Shown here: positions 1 to 8,550 of the stretch, in pieces
How the letters are laid out: every line of letters starts with the position of its first letter
How positions within the stretch are numbered: the first letter of the stretch is position 1
The notes under the pieces: model-generated
What the model saw: the letters and a program-made list of their open reading frames with translations, nothing else
Told to the model about the DNA's origin: nothing
Database searches by the model: none
Translations under genes and position numbers: made by a program
Source: Pseudorhodoplanes sp049324435
GTDB taxonomy: Bacteria; Pseudomonadota; Alphaproteobacteria; Rhizobiales; Xanthobacteraceae
Direction of reading: 5' to 3'
Length of the DNA: 64,000 nt
Assembly: GCA_049324435.1 (NCBI GenBank)
Contig: JBMOOQ010000013.1
Coordinates: forward strand, 20,644-84,643

Positions 1-2
1 GG

Positions 3-281
3 GTCCTGAAACAGCTGGTGGATCAGGGTTACATCTTGCAAAAAGAGGGCGAGAGCGACCGCCGCCAGCGCCTTCTTTATGCCACGCCAAAGGGCGAAGC
101 GCTGGCCATGAAACTGGCGAACCTTCAGACCGAACGGATCGCGCGCGCGCTGGCCGATCTCGGTGCCGGCGCCCATGAGGATGCCCGCAAATTTCTGATC
201 GCGATGATCGACAGTCGTGAACGCGATCACGTCCTGCAGCTGATCACGCGCGCTGACCGGCTGAGGCAGAGCAAGCCCTGA
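3..281 (+). CDS. MarR-family transcriptional regulator, C-terminal part (cut by window start)
   Basis: Only the last 92 codons are inside the window; the reading frame is open from base 3 to a stop at 279-281. The visible part contains the end of the recognition helix and the wing of a winged-helix domain (GESDRRQRLLYATPKG), followed by the alpha-helical C-terminus used for dimerisation, as in MarR/SlyA repressors. The stop lies 11 bases before the response regulator gene at 293, so the two are almost surely co-transcribed. The order MarR, OmpR-type regulator, sensor kinase resembles the petP-petR arrangement known from Rhodobacter and its rhizobial relatives. The ligand and targets cannot be read from this fragment. 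Confidence 0.85.
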   Translation, partial: VLKQLVDQGYILQKEGESDRRQRLLYATPKGEALAMKLANLQTERIARALADLGAGAHEDARKFLIAMIDSRERDHVLQLITRADRLRQSKP

Positions 282-292
282 GGGCACCGATC

Positions 293-1009
293 ATGGAGAT
301 CAACCGCGCGGCACCTTCCGGTCCGGCCGACGATGCACCGCACCTGCTGGTGGTCGACGACGACCGCCGCATCCGCGATTTGCTGTCGCGCTTTCTCGCG
401 GCCGAGGGTTATCGCGTCACCACCGCCGACAACGCGGCGGAAGCCCGCGCCAAGCTCCAGGGGCTGCATTTCGACCTTCTCATTCTCGATGTGATGATGC
501 CGGGCGAGAGCGGTTTCGACTTGGCAAAGTCGCTGCGCGAAAGCTCCAGCGTTCCGATTCTGATGCTGACCGCCCGCGACGAGACTGCGATGCGGATCGA
601 GGGATTGCAGATCGGCGCAGACGATTATGTGGCCAAGCCGTTTGAGCCAAGGGAACTGGCGCTGCGCATCGCCAACATCCTCAAGCGCGCCCAGCCAGCG
701 GCACCCGCTCCGGTCGAATCGGTGCGGTTCGGCGATTTCATCTTCCATATCGCCCGCGGCGAACTGAAGCGCGGCGACGAGGTCGTGCGGCTCACCGACC
801 GCGAGCGCGACATGCTGCGCGTTCTTGCGGCCACGCCCGGGGAAACGGTGCCTCGGCTGTCGCTCGCCGGCAACGATCCCGCGGTCAACGAGCGTGCGGT
901 CGACGTTCAGGTCAACCGGCTGCGCCGCAAGATCGAGCGCGATCCGGCCAACCCGCTGTTCGTACAGACCGTGCGCGGGATCGGCTACCGCCTGGTCGTG
1001 TCTCCTTAG
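293..1009 (+). CDS. OmpR-family two-component response regulator (PetR-like)
   Basis: A 238-residue regulator. The N-terminal receiver domain (about 18-130) has the acidic pocket at VVDDD (20-24), phospho-acceptor Asp66 in LILDVMMP and the switch Lys115 in AKPF. The C-terminal half is a winged-helix DNA-binding domain ending in the typical VRGIGYRL signature of the OmpR/PhoB group. It sits 11 bases after the MarR gene and about 130 bases before the cognate histidine kinase, which suggests a three-gene signalling unit. The arrangement and sequence resemble PetR, which is linked to cytochrome bc1 and photosynthetic gene control in Rhodobacter, but the regulated genes here are unknown. Family assignment is secure; the PetR link is inference. 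Confidence 0.93.
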   Translation: MEINRAAPSGPADDAPHLLVVDDDRRIRDLLSRFLAAEGYRVTTADNAAEARAKLQGLHFDLLILDVMMPGESGFDLAKSLRESSSVPILMLTARDETAMRIEGLQIGADDYVAKPFEPRELALRIANILKRAQPAAPAPVESVRFGDFIFHIARGELKRGDEVVRLTDRERDMLRVLAATPGETVPRLSLAGNDPAVNERAVDVQVNRLRRKIERDPANPLFVQTVRGIGYRLVVSP

Positions 1010-1137
1010 GCGACTAAAATGAAAAGGGTCGAGCCAGGCAAAGAAAAAGCCACTCGGCGCCGCGACGGCGGGGCCCCGGACTCAAGACCGCCGGCTTCCT
1101 GGCCATGCCGCAACGAGCCGCGGTCCGGGAGACTGAC

Positions 1138-2523
1138 ATGACCAGTCTCGATATCGGTTTGCAGACTATTCGTTCCGCCGCCAGCCGGGTGAACCTGGCC
1201 TGGGATCGGCTCGGCGGGACACTCAAGCGCTTCATGCCGACCGGGCTCTATGCCCGCGCGCTCCTGATCATCATCGCGCCGATGGTGATCCTGCAATCGG
1301 TCGTCGCCTTCGTATTCATGGAGCGGCACTGGAATTCGGTGACGCAGAAACTGTCGTCGGCCGTGGTCTCCGATATCGCGGCCCTGATCGACGTTTACCG
1401 CGGATATCCGCAGGACGCGCAGCACACCCAGATCCGCCGGATCGCCCAGGAGCGGCTTGGACTGGTGGTCGATTTCCTCCCTGCGACCGAGATGCCGCCG
1501 CCCGGACCGAAGCCATTCTTTTCGCTGCTCGATCAGGCGCTGTCGGTCGAACTGCGCAAGATCAAGCGCCCGTTCTGGATCGATACGGTCGGCAAATCGG
1601 CCCTCGTCGAAATCCGCATTCAGCTCGACAATGCGGTGATGCGGGTTCTGGCGCCGCGCAGCGCGGCCTATGCATCGAATTCGGAAATCTTCCTGTTCTG
1701 GATGGTCGGCACCTCGCTCGTGCTGCTCACTGTGGCGATCATCTTCCTGCGCAACCAGATCCGGCCGATCCTGCGGCTTGCCGACGCCGCGGAGGCCTTC
1801 GGCAAAGGCCGCGACATGCCGAATTTCCGGCCGCGCGGCGCGCGCGAGGTGCGGCGGGCAGCGGTCGCGTTCATCGAAATGAAGCTTCGCGTCGAGCGCG
1901 CCATCGAACAGCGCACCACGATGCTCGCCGGTGTCTCACACGACCTGCGCACGATCCTGACCCGCTTCAAGCTCGAACTCGCCATGCTCGACAAAGGCCC
2001 GGAAATCGACGCCCTGAAGAAGGACGTCGACGAAATGCAGCGCATGCTGGAGGCCTATCTCGCCTTCGCGCGCGGCGACATGGGTGAGCAGGCATCGCCC
2101 ACTGACATGGCCGAGTTCCTCGAGGAACTGAGAAGCGATGCCGAACGGACCGGCCATAAGGCGACCGTGGAATTTTCCGGGCAGCCGGTCGTCACCGTGA
2201 AGACGGCGGCGTTCAAGCGCTGTCTGGCCAATCTTGTGACCAATGCGGCGCGCTACGCCCATTCGATCGCCATAACGGGTCATCGCGATCACCGCTGGCT
2301 CACGATCACGATCGACGACGATGGGCCAGGCATCCCGCCGGCGCAGCGCGAAGAGGTGTTCAAGCCCTTCCTGCGCCTCGATAATGCCCGCAACCAGGAC
2401 CAGGGCGGCACGGGCCTGGGACTCGCAATCGCACGCGACATCGCCCGCTCGCATGGCGGCGATGTCATGCTAGGCGATTCACCGCTTGGCGGCCTGCGGG
2501 CCACGGTACGTGTTCCGGTTTAA
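1138..2523 (+). CDS. Sensor histidine kinase (EnvZ-like, HAMP domain)
   Basis: A 461-residue inner-membrane kinase. Transmembrane segments at about 41-61 and 184-205 enclose a periplasmic sensor loop of about 120 residues; a HAMP linker follows. The phospho-acceptor is His268 in GVSHDLRT. The ATPase domain shows the N box (NLVTNAARYA), G1 (DDDGPGIP) and G2 (GGTGLGLAIA). The residue after SHDLRT is Ile where many EnvZ-like kinases have Pro. I chose the ATG at 1138 over the upstream in-frame ATG at 1105 because a GGGAG lies about 9 bases before 1138. It presumably phosphorylates the regulator encoded just upstream; the signal is unknown. Confidence 0.93.
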   Translation: MTSLDIGLQTIRSAASRVNLAWDRLGGTLKRFMPTGLYARALLIIIAPMVILQSVVAFVFMERHWNSVTQKLSSAVVSDIAALIDVYRGYPQDAQHTQIRRIAQERLGLVVDFLPATEMPPPGPKPFFSLLDQALSVELRKIKRPFWIDTVGKSALVEIRIQLDNAVMRVLAPRSAAYASNSEIFLFWMVGTSLVLLTVAIIFLRNQIRPILRLADAAEAFGKGRDMPNFRPRGAREVRRAAVAFIEMKLRVERAIEQRTTMLAGVSHDLRTILTRFKLELAMLDKGPEIDALKKDVDEMQRMLEAYLAFARGDMGEQASPTDMAEFLEELRSDAERTGHKATVEFSGQPVVTVKTAAFKRCLANLVTNAARYAHSIAITGHRDHRWLTITIDDDGPGIPPAQREEVFKPFLRLDNARNQDQGGTGLGLAIARDIARSHGGDVMLGDSPLGGLRATVRVPV

Positions 2524-2589
2524 TAAAAAATTGTTGCACTTAAAAGTTGCAGGCGATAGCTTTCTTACCCTCTGCTCCGGGAGGGCTCC

Positions 2590-3459
2590 ATGTCGCGGAC
2601 GTGCAAGGTTCCGGCTTTCATTGTCATCCTTGCCGGCGGAGCGCTTCAGCCTCAGCTCGCAAGCGCACAATCCTGCGCCCTTCTCAATTCACACGACAAA
2701 TCACAGGGCGATTTGTTCGCCGTACATCGCACGCTTGACCGCGTGCGGGGGCGCTCCGTCTACAAAGTCACATATCTCGAACCCGGACTCGCGGGACGAA
2801 ACCAGATTCCGTTCGACGAAAAAGTCCGGCTTGTCTACGTGATCGAATCGTCCGGTGCCCAATCAAGGGATTTCTCAGGCGCGCTTGCGGTGCGTCTGGT
2901 TTCAAGCGCTGCAAACAGCACGCAAAAAGAACAGCCCAAACACGTGCATCTGTCACGGGACCAAGTGCGCTCACGCGGCCAAGTCAAACCGGAATGGACC
3001 AGAAGCGTCGATGCATTACGCTATTACAATTACCACAACCCCTATGCACTCCGTAGCTCTGACAGCCTGTTGGAGCGCGAATTCCACACGGAGTACCAAT
3101 ACCGTGCAAACGAGCCAGAGAAGGCGACGCACACGCCTGCGGACAGGCGGAGACAGTTTCATTTTCCTGAAATGCGGGCAGCGGAGCCGGGCGAAGGATT
3201 TCGCGCTCATATCGCCCGCTGGTTCGGGACTGGTGCGCTCGCCGCGGTGCCTCAATCAAGGTTCGAGGCCCAGATCAAATATTATCATGAACGGCGCCCA
3301 GATGGACGCTGCGTCACGATCCAGCCCTATCTCGAAGGCGGCGACAACGGCCGCCTGAAGATCACGATCGGCGACCTCGATCATCCAGGCGGTATTTTGT
3401 GGGGTACGCAGCACTGGATGATCTATTGGACGGCGTCAAAATCGACGACGAACCGATAG
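2590..3459 (+). CDS. Hypothetical secreted protein
   Basis: An unrecognised 289-residue protein. The first 26 or so residues form a classical signal peptide (basic start, hydrophobic VIVILAGGAL core, ASA cleavage site), so it is probably periplasmic or exported. The mature part is polar and rich in Arg, His and Tyr; no known domain is visible. GGGAGGG lies 4 bases before the ATG. Its GC content is visibly lower than that of the neighbours (for example about 47% over 3001-3060 by hand count), and a membrane-protein gene of similar composition starts 7 bases after its stop. The pair looks like a small acquired operon. I cannot assign a function. Confidence 0.7.
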   Translation: MSRTCKVPAFIVILAGGALQPQLASAQSCALLNSHDKSQGDLFAVHRTLDRVRGRSVYKVTYLEPGLAGRNQIPFDEKVRLVYVIESSGAQSRDFSGALAVRLVSSAANSTQKEQPKHVHLSRDQVRSRGQVKPEWTRSVDALRYYNYHNPYALRSSDSLLEREFHTEYQYRANEPEKATHTPADRRRQFHFPEMRAAEPGEGFRAHIARWFGTGALAAVPQSRFEAQIKYYHERRPDGRCVTIQPYLEGGDNGRLKITIGDLDHPGGILWGTQHWMIYWTASKSTTNR

Positions 3460-3466
3460 TGCTCAG

Positions 3467-4150
3467 ATGAACGACATCAAGCAGGAGCCCGGTTCGCTCG
3501 GCAAGCAGAAGGAGCCTGCTTGGCTCAGCAAATTCTCCGGCTCGGTCCAGGAGTTTCTCGTCGCCGTCGCCGATGCACGTATTCCTCCGGGGAGAATGCG
3601 CGTCGTCCCCAAACAGGGGATTATGAATTCGATGACGGCCGGACTCGGGGTCATTCTTTATACAGCGGCGGCCCATGGTACGGCTCTCAACCGAAATCTG
3701 TCGCTGATCAGCGAATTCATTCTGGCAATCATTGGCGCCGCATTACTCTTCGTTGCGGCAATCTTGGTCCTGTTCTTTGCGAGAGGAACCGAGGAGATTT
3801 TGAAGGAATGGAACAAGACAACGAGTGTGTTCATCGCGGTCTGGCTTCTTGCCCTCGTCGTATTCGTCATCCTGTACTACCCATTGGTCTTGATCACAAA
3901 TGAGATCATACTGATCGACAAGCTCGCCTACGGCTTGAACAGCCTGATCTTCCCGACGGATGTGGCCTGGCGCGATGACCTCACCAAGTCGTTTATCTGC
4001 ACATTTTTTGCGGGCCTGTTCCTGATTTACCGGAGCAAACGCGTCGACCCCTCGCTGTCGCTCAGCAGCTTCGAACCCTGGCTTTGGCTCGCGATGATGA
4101 CGGTGATCGTCGGAATCGTTTTCGACATTTCGATGTTTGTTTCTTTCTGA
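3467..4150 (+). CDS. Hypothetical multi-pass membrane protein
   Basis: A 227-residue protein with a soluble N-terminus of about 45 residues followed by roughly five hydrophobic stretches: near 55-65, 80-103 (FILAIIGAALLFVAAILVLF), 118-142, 165-185 and a C-terminal segment ending in ISMFVSF. It is therefore an integral inner-membrane protein. No family motif is recognisable. The gene begins 7 bases after the secreted-protein gene and ends convergently 51 bases before the TetR-like gene. Sampled lines of this gene have 48-53% GC, well below the surrounding genome. It is probably co-transcribed with, and may work with, the upstream secreted protein, but that is inference. Confidence 0.7.
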   Translation: MNDIKQEPGSLGKQKEPAWLSKFSGSVQEFLVAVADARIPPGRMRVVPKQGIMNSMTAGLGVILYTAAAHGTALNRNLSLISEFILAIIGAALLFVAAILVLFFARGTEEILKEWNKTTSVFIAVWLLALVVFVILYYPLVLITNEIILIDKLAYGLNSLIFPTDVAWRDDLTKSFICTFFAGLFLIYRSKRVDPSLSLSSFEPWLWLAMMTVIVGIVFDISMFVSF

Positions 4151-4201
4151 CGATAGCCCGCAACAATCGGCCCACAGCCGCAGCGAAATATCGAGGCCGC
4201 T

Positions 4202-4861
4202 TTACGCCGCCACGCCCGCGTCATCCGGCTCGGGATCGCGGCGGCGCCGCGCACGCCAACGGCCGGCCTGCAACCGCTCCGGAATAGCAAGCATCGTGTC
4301 GAGAAAGCCGGACCAGCGTTCGGCGCGCGCCAGCTCGCGGTCGAGCGCAGCCATGGTGCGTGCGAGCCCCGGATCGTCGTCGTTCGCCCAGACCGAGAGC
4401 ACACGCACATACATCAATGTGAGTGCCTGCGCGCGCAGCGCGCCCTTGGGACCTGAGGCGGAAATTCCGGCCGCCGTCATCATCCAGCTCATCGACCGCG
4501 CCGCCAGACCATTCATCACCAAGGCCAGCGGCGGATTGCACAGCGTCGAGCGCATCAGCGAGCGGATCGCCGCCTTGTGACCGGCATGCGCATCGAGGCG
4601 GCGCATCAGGACGTCGAACAATCGCTCGCGCGCCGGCTCTCCGGCCATGTCGGCAGTGTCGGCCGACAACACCTTGCAATCCACATCCTTCATGTGCGCG
4701 GCAAGGATTGCAGTCACCGACGAGAACTCGCCGCGCAGATCGGCAAGCGAAATGCCGGCAGCCTTCGCGATGTCGTCCAGGCCGATCCGTTCCAGCGGCT
4801 CGGTGGCAAGCAGCGAGAGGAGCGCATCGATAATCTTGGTCCGATTGGTGGGGTCGGTCAT
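4202..4861 (-). CDS. TetR-like transcriptional regulator
   Basis: A 219-residue helical protein. The N-terminal 60 residues have TetR helix-turn-helix character (IGLDDIAKAAGISLADLRGEF), with the second recognition helix less typical than usual. The C-terminal ligand domain is unlike the well-known TetR subfamilies, and the overall shape also resembles the COQ9/TetR structural family. The C-terminus is strongly basic (RWRARRRR). The gene follows proC on the same strand with an 80-base gap and is probably read from the proC promoter. Ligand and targets are unknown. A role in ubiquinone metabolism (COQ9-like) is possible but weaker than a simple TetR call. Confidence 0.72.
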   Translation of the reverse strand: MTDPTNRTKIIDALLSLLATEPLERIGLDDIAKAAGISLADLRGEFSSVTAILAAHMKDVDCKVLSADTADMAGEPARERLFDVLMRRLDAHAGHKAAIRSLMRSTLCNPPLALVMNGLAARSMSWMMTAAGISASGPKGALRAQALTLMYVRVLSVWANDDDPGLARTMAALDRELARAERWSGFLDTMLAIPERLQAGRWRARRRRDPEPDDAGVAA

Positions 4862-4941
4862 GGCGAAATCCCGTTCATAAGCCGCACCTCAATGTAGGCG
4901 GCGGAACGCGGCGCTTCCATGACCCGAATGAATGCCGCGCC

Positions 4942-5775
4942 TCAGCCCGCCAGTTCCTTGGAGCGCTTCGTCGCGGCCGCGACCGCGCGCCGCATCAGCG
5001 GGTCGAGCCCGTCCGATGCCATCAGCACATCGAGCGCGGCCGCTGTGGTCCCGGCCGGCGAGGTCACATTCTGGCGCAGCGTCGCGGCATCGAGCGGCGA
5101 ACGATGCAGCAATTCGCCGGAACCCGCGATGGTCTCGCGCGCCAGCCTCGCGGCGAGGTCTTCGGGCAGACCGGCCGCGACGCCCGCGCGCGCCAATGAT
5201 TCTGCGAGCAGAAACACATAGGCCGGTCCCGAGCCCGAGACGGCGGTCACCGCATCCATCAGGCCTTCGTCGGCAATCCACTCCACCGAACCAGACGCCG
5301 CAAGCAGGGCATGGGCGCGCTGCTTCTGTTCAACAGTGACGGCCGCATTGGGCACCGCCACGGTGATGCCGCGCCCGATCGCCGCAGGCGTGTTCGGCAT
5401 CGCTCTGACGATCGCCGCCCCAGGCAGTCCGGCTTCAAGAAAGCCGAGCGTCTTGCCTGCCATGACCGACAGCACCAGCGTCCCCGCGCCTGTCAGCGCC
5501 GCGACCGAGGGCATCACGTCTGCGGCGACCTGCGGCTTCACCGCAATTAAAACCGTTCCGATATTGGTGATTGCGCCGGGTGGCGGATTGAGCGCCACGC
5601 CCTTCATCGACAGTGCCACGAGCCCCTCGGCGGGATTTGGCTCAATCACCACGACATTGTGCGGATCGAGACCGAGCGCGAGCCAGCCTTCCAGCATTGC
5701 GCCGCCCATCTTGCCTGCGCCGACCAGAGCAAGCAGGCCGATATCGTGGAGACGGGGTTTGTCGGAATGAATCAT
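4942..5775 (-). CDS. proC: Pyrroline-5-carboxylate reductase
   Basis: Reduces 1-pyrroline-5-carboxylate to L-proline with NAD(P)H, the last step of proline synthesis, in the cytoplasm. The 277-residue protein has the usual length. A Rossmann dinucleotide loop GAGKMGG is at 19-25, RAMPNTP at 124-130, and the family signature TAVSGSGPAYVF at about 177-188 forms the substrate and dimer interface. The ATG at 5775 gives a normal start. The upstream gene (YbjN-type) is on the same strand but separated by about 190 bases that hold a strongly structured repeat. Confidence 0.96.
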   Translation of the reverse strand: MIHSDKPRLHDIGLLALVGAGKMGGAMLEGWLALGLDPHNVVVIEPNPAEGLVALSMKGVALNPPPGAITNIGTVLIAVKPQVAADVMPSVAALTGAGTLVLSVMAGKTLGFLEAGLPGAAIVRAMPNTPAAIGRGITVAVPNAAVTVEQKQRAHALLAASGSVEWIADEGLMDAVTAVSGSGPAYVFLLAESLARAGVAAGLPEDLAARLARETIAGSGELLHRSPLDAATLRQNVTSPAGTTAAALDVLMASDGLDPLMRRAVAAATKRSKELAG

Positions 5776-5795
5776 GGCGCATCACTCTCGCTTTA

Positions 5796-5931
5796 CCTCC
5801 CCCTGAAAGGGGGAGAGCCTGCCCCGGACTTGATCCGGGGTCGATTTGCGAGCGCAGCGAAGCAAATCGGGAGGGGGTCAAGCAACTCAGAAAAGACCCC
5901 CTCCCCAACCCTCCCCGTTTCAGGGGGAGGG
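5796..5931. repeat. Palindromic intergenic repeat element with terminal inverted repeats
   Basis: An intergenic element whose two ends are near-identical hairpins in opposite orientation: CTCCCCCTGAAAGGGGGAG at 5797-5815 and CTCCCCGTTTCAGGGGGAG near 5911-5929. Between them lie further hairpins: CCCCGG / CCGGGG flanking ACTTGAT, CGATTTGC / GCAAATCG around a 12-base loop, and GGGGGTC / GACCCCC. The whole unit can fold into a multi-stem structure. Elements built like this are typical dispersed repeats of rhizobial genomes. It sits between the starts of proC and the end of the YbjN gene and may affect read-through or message stability. Confidence 0.75.
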
Positions 5932-5963
5932 AGTCCGCGAACAGCATGGGGTGCAAAGGACGA

Positions 5964-6470
5964 TCAAGCCTCGCCGGAGGTCTCGAACAACGCGGCGTCC
6001 AGCGCCTCGCGGGCCGTTTTGCCGGCCCAGAGCACGAACTGGAAAGCAGGGAAATAGCGCTCGCAGGTATCGATCGCGGTACCGAGCACGGACTTGCATT
6101 GCTCGTCGGTCGCCTCGACGCCGCCGGCAAGAACCAGCGCGTGGCGGAACATCACGAGCCCGTCATTCGGCCAAAGATCGAAATGACCGATCCACATCTG
6201 CTCGTTCATCTGCGCGATCAGTTGCTGGACTTCCGCGCGCCGCCGCTCCGCGACCTTGATGTCGAACGCGCAGGCCAGATGCAGTGCCTCGATTTCGCCC
6301 ATCCAGGTGAAGGACACCTGATAGTCATTCCAGCGGCCCTTGATCAGGATGTTGATCTCGTCGTCGCCCGCCCGCTCGAAGGTCCAGTCGTTGACGGAGG
6401 CAATGCGTTCGACGACGTCGAGCGGATTGCCATGCGTCGTCCGGTCAATGTCGATCAATGCCATCTTCAT
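5964..6470 (-). CDS. YbjN domain-containing protein
   Basis: A 168-residue cytoplasmic protein of the YbjN family, which adopts a type III secretion chaperone-like fold and is loosely described as a sensory transduction regulator. Visible family features are the N-terminal PLDVVERIASVNDW and the central WMGEIEALHLACAFD and FDLWPNDGLVMFRHAL stretches. An alternative start is the second Met two codons later (6464). It lies between prs (upstream, same strand, with a 320-base gap) and proC, in an order common in rhizobia. The biochemical role is not established. Confidence 0.85.
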   Translation of the reverse strand: MKMALIDIDRTTHGNPLDVVERIASVNDWTFERAGDDEINILIKGRWNDYQVSFTWMGEIEALHLACAFDIKVAERRRAEVQQLIAQMNEQMWIGHFDLWPNDGLVMFRHALVLAGGVEATDEQCKSVLGTAIDTCERYFPAFQFVLWAGKTAREALDAALFETSGEA

Positions 6471-6792
6471 CCGCCGCCTGCGAGGCTTCGCTTTTCACCA
6501 ACGCACGCGCACTGAAAAACCACCGAGACCGGACATTCCGCCGCGGCACAATCCAGCATCGCCGGATTGACTCGCGATCGGCGAATCACTTCGCCTTCCG
6601 ACTATAGCCGCACCGATTCCGGGCAACCAAGCCAAGAATTGACCGCAAGAGTCTCGTCGTAGATTTTTTGAATCGGGGCAACGCAGCCAGTGGCAATGTC
6701 CACAATCCGCACTGCGTCAGTTTGACTCAATACACAGATGATCGCGGCACAGGAGTCGTCGCGCCGTCATTCCGGCACGGCAGAGGTTGCAA
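6471..6792. other. Intergenic gap of 322 bases, no gene seen
   Basis: This stretch between the end of prs and the start of the YbjN gene, both on the minus strand, has no convincing open frame, tRNA or strong terminator. It is less GC-rich than the flanking genes around 6640-6740 (for example GTAGATTTTTTGAATC). It most likely contains the promoter of the YbjN gene and the untranslated tail of prs. I see no clear -35/-10 pair. Confidence 0.5.
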
Positions 6793-7743
6793 TCAGTCGA
6801 ACAGGCTCGACACCGATTCTTCGTGAGCGGTCCGGCCGATAGCTTCGCCGATCAGATGCGCGATCGGCAGCACGCGGATGTTGTGCGCGTCCTTCACCGC
6901 CTGGGTCGGCTGGATCGAGTCGGTGATGACCAGTTCCTTCAGCCGCGACGAGGTGATGCGCGCGATCGCGCCGCCGGACAACACGCCATGGGTGATATAG
7001 GCATAGACCTCTGTCGCGCCCTGGCTGAGCAGCGCGTCGGCCGCATTCACCAGCGTGCCGCCCGAATCCACGATGTCGTCGACAAGGATGCAAGTGTGAC
7101 CGGCCACATCGCCGATCACGTTCATCACCTCGGATTCGCCGGCCCGCTCGCGCCGCTTGTCGATGATGGCGAGCGGCGCATTGATGCGTTTGGCGAGACC
7201 ACGGGCGCGCACCACGCCGCCGACATCCGGCGACACCACCATCAGGTTGGCGAGTTCGAAGCGCTCCTTGATGTCGCGCACCATCACCGGCGAGGCAAAC
7301 AGGTTGTCGGTCGGGATATCGAAGAAACCCTGGATCTGCCCGGCATGGAGGTCGAGCGTCATGACCCGGTCGGCCCCGGCATGGGTGATCAGGTTGGCGA
7401 CGAGCTTGGCCGAAATCGGGGTGCGCGGGCCGGGTTTGCGGTCCTGCCGGGCATAGCCGAAATATGGCACCACCGCCGTGATCCGCCGGGCCGAGGACCG
7501 CCGAAGCGCGTCGATGATGATCAAGAGCTCCATCAGGTGATCGTTGGCCGGGAAAGACGTGCTCTGGATGACGAATACGTCCGCTCCGCGCACGTTCTCC
7601 TGGATTTCTACGAAGATTTCCATGTCGGCAAAGCGGCGCACCACCGCCTTGGTCATGGGCACTTTCAGGTAGTTGCAGATCTCGGCCGCAAGCGAAGGGT
7701 TTGAATTGCCGGCGACGAGCTTGATCGCTCCGTTTTTCGCCAT
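6793..7743 (-). CDS. prs: Ribose-phosphate pyrophosphokinase (PRPP synthetase)
   Basis: Makes 5-phosphoribosyl-1-diphosphate from ribose-5-phosphate and ATP, feeding purine, pyrimidine, histidine, tryptophan and NAD synthesis. The 316-residue length is standard. Seen in the sequence are the FGYARQDRK stretch (95-103), catalytic His132 in the DLHAGQIQGFF region and the PRPP-binding loop VDDIVDSGGT (221-230). The open frame extends further upstream, but the ATG at 7743 preceded by AGGAGAGGGG gives the conserved start MAKNGAIKLV. It lies downstream of a lipoprotein gene. hisG at 59279 uses its product. Confidence 0.96.
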   Translation of the reverse strand: MAKNGAIKLVAGNSNPSLAAEICNYLKVPMTKAVVRRFADMEIFVEIQENVRGADVFVIQSTSFPANDHLMELLIIIDALRRSSARRITAVVPYFGYARQDRKPGPRTPISAKLVANLITHAGADRVMTLDLHAGQIQGFFDIPTDNLFASPVMVRDIKERFELANLMVVSPDVGGVVRARGLAKRINAPLAIIDKRRERAGESEVMNVIGDVAGHTCILVDDIVDSGGTLVNAADALLSQGATEVYAYITHGVLSGGAIARITSSRLKELVITDSIQPTQAVKDAHNIRVLPIAHLIGEAIGRTAHEESVSSLFD

Positions 7744-7866
7744 CCCCTCTCCTCGCTGATCCCTCTTGACGCGCGTCCATTTGGCGCGCCGCGCCGGACT
7801 GATACAGGGGGGGATGGCGTTCCGCAATATGGCGGAATTTGTTCTCCCTAACGGATTTTCCGCCAC

Positions 7867-8451
7867 TCAGCGCAGCGACGCGGCGGACGCCACGCGATCT
7901 CCGCCGGCCACCGGCCGCGATGGCGCCGGCCGGACCGGAGCAGCCTGTGGCGCAGGCTCGGGCGCTGCCGCGGCGACCGCCGAGCCTTGCGACTCCGGCG
8001 CGCGGAAATACTCGGACAGCTGCTCCATGCCGCTGCGGGCGGCGCGGGCGAGCACCTCGTCGCTGACGGTCTGCCAGGCGTCACGGCCCGCCTTGCCCGC
8101 CTTTTCGTCTCCTGAGATGCGCAGGACCCGCTGGCCTTCGGAATCAAAAACCTCCCAGACCCAGGACAAGGTGGCGTCCCGCTTGCGGGTGGTCCACAGC
8201 GAGACATAACCCTTGATGCGGTACGGCGCGAACCCCTCGCGGGTCACAACCGGGACCCGCTTGGCCTCGGCCTCGTCGCTAAGTTTGCGAACATATCGGT
8301 CGAATACGGCAGGCGGGAGCCCATCGACACGGTCGAAGGCCACGGTCGAATGCTGGCGTGAGGGCAGACTTGCGCCGCCAGTGGTAGTGCACGCCGCCGA
8401 CGAGAGCGCAAGCGCGATAATGCCGACGATGCGCGCCGACAGCGGAACCAT
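7867..8451 (-). CDS. Putative lipoprotein of unknown function
   Basis: A 194-residue protein with a lipoprotein signal peptide: a hydrophobic stretch IVGIIALALSSAA ending in the lipobox SSAACTTTG, so Cys21 is probably acylated by Lgt and processed by LspA, both encoded in this window. The mature domain (about 30-150) contains a compact alternating pattern around GYVSLWTTRKRDATLSWVWEV; the last 45 residues are a Pro/Ala-rich tail. No family is recognised. It lies between pgeF and prs on the same strand and is likely envelope-located. Confidence 0.8.
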   Translation of the reverse strand: MVPLSARIVGIIALALSSAACTTTGGASLPSRQHSTVAFDRVDGLPPAVFDRYVRKLSDEAEAKRVPVVTREGFAPYRIKGYVSLWTTRKRDATLSWVWEVFDSEGQRVLRISGDEKAGKAGRDAWQTVSDEVLARAARSGMEQLSEYFRAPESQGSAVAAAAPEPAPQAAPVRPAPSRPVAGGDRVASAASLR

Positions 8452-8523
8452 GACACCCCCGTGGACTGTCAGGACTGTTGTGGTCTGTTTCAGCCGTTAA
8501 GGATTTGGTAACCGGAATTTCCT

Positions 8524-8540
8524 GCGCGGTCCAGCCGCGC
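8524..8540 (-). terminator. Weak hairpin after pgeF
   Basis: A six-base-pair GC hairpin (GCGCGG, five-base loop, CCGCGC) lies 11 bases after the pgeF stop when read on the minus strand. There is no following T-run, so it may only slow or stabilise the transcript end. Confidence 0.3.
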
Positions 8541-8550
8541 GAACGGGCCG

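Noticed and set aside
5613..6515. A 300-codon plus-strand frame over proC start, the repeat and ybjN
   Set aside because: Crosses the palindromic repeat and mirrors the ybjN gene; not coding.
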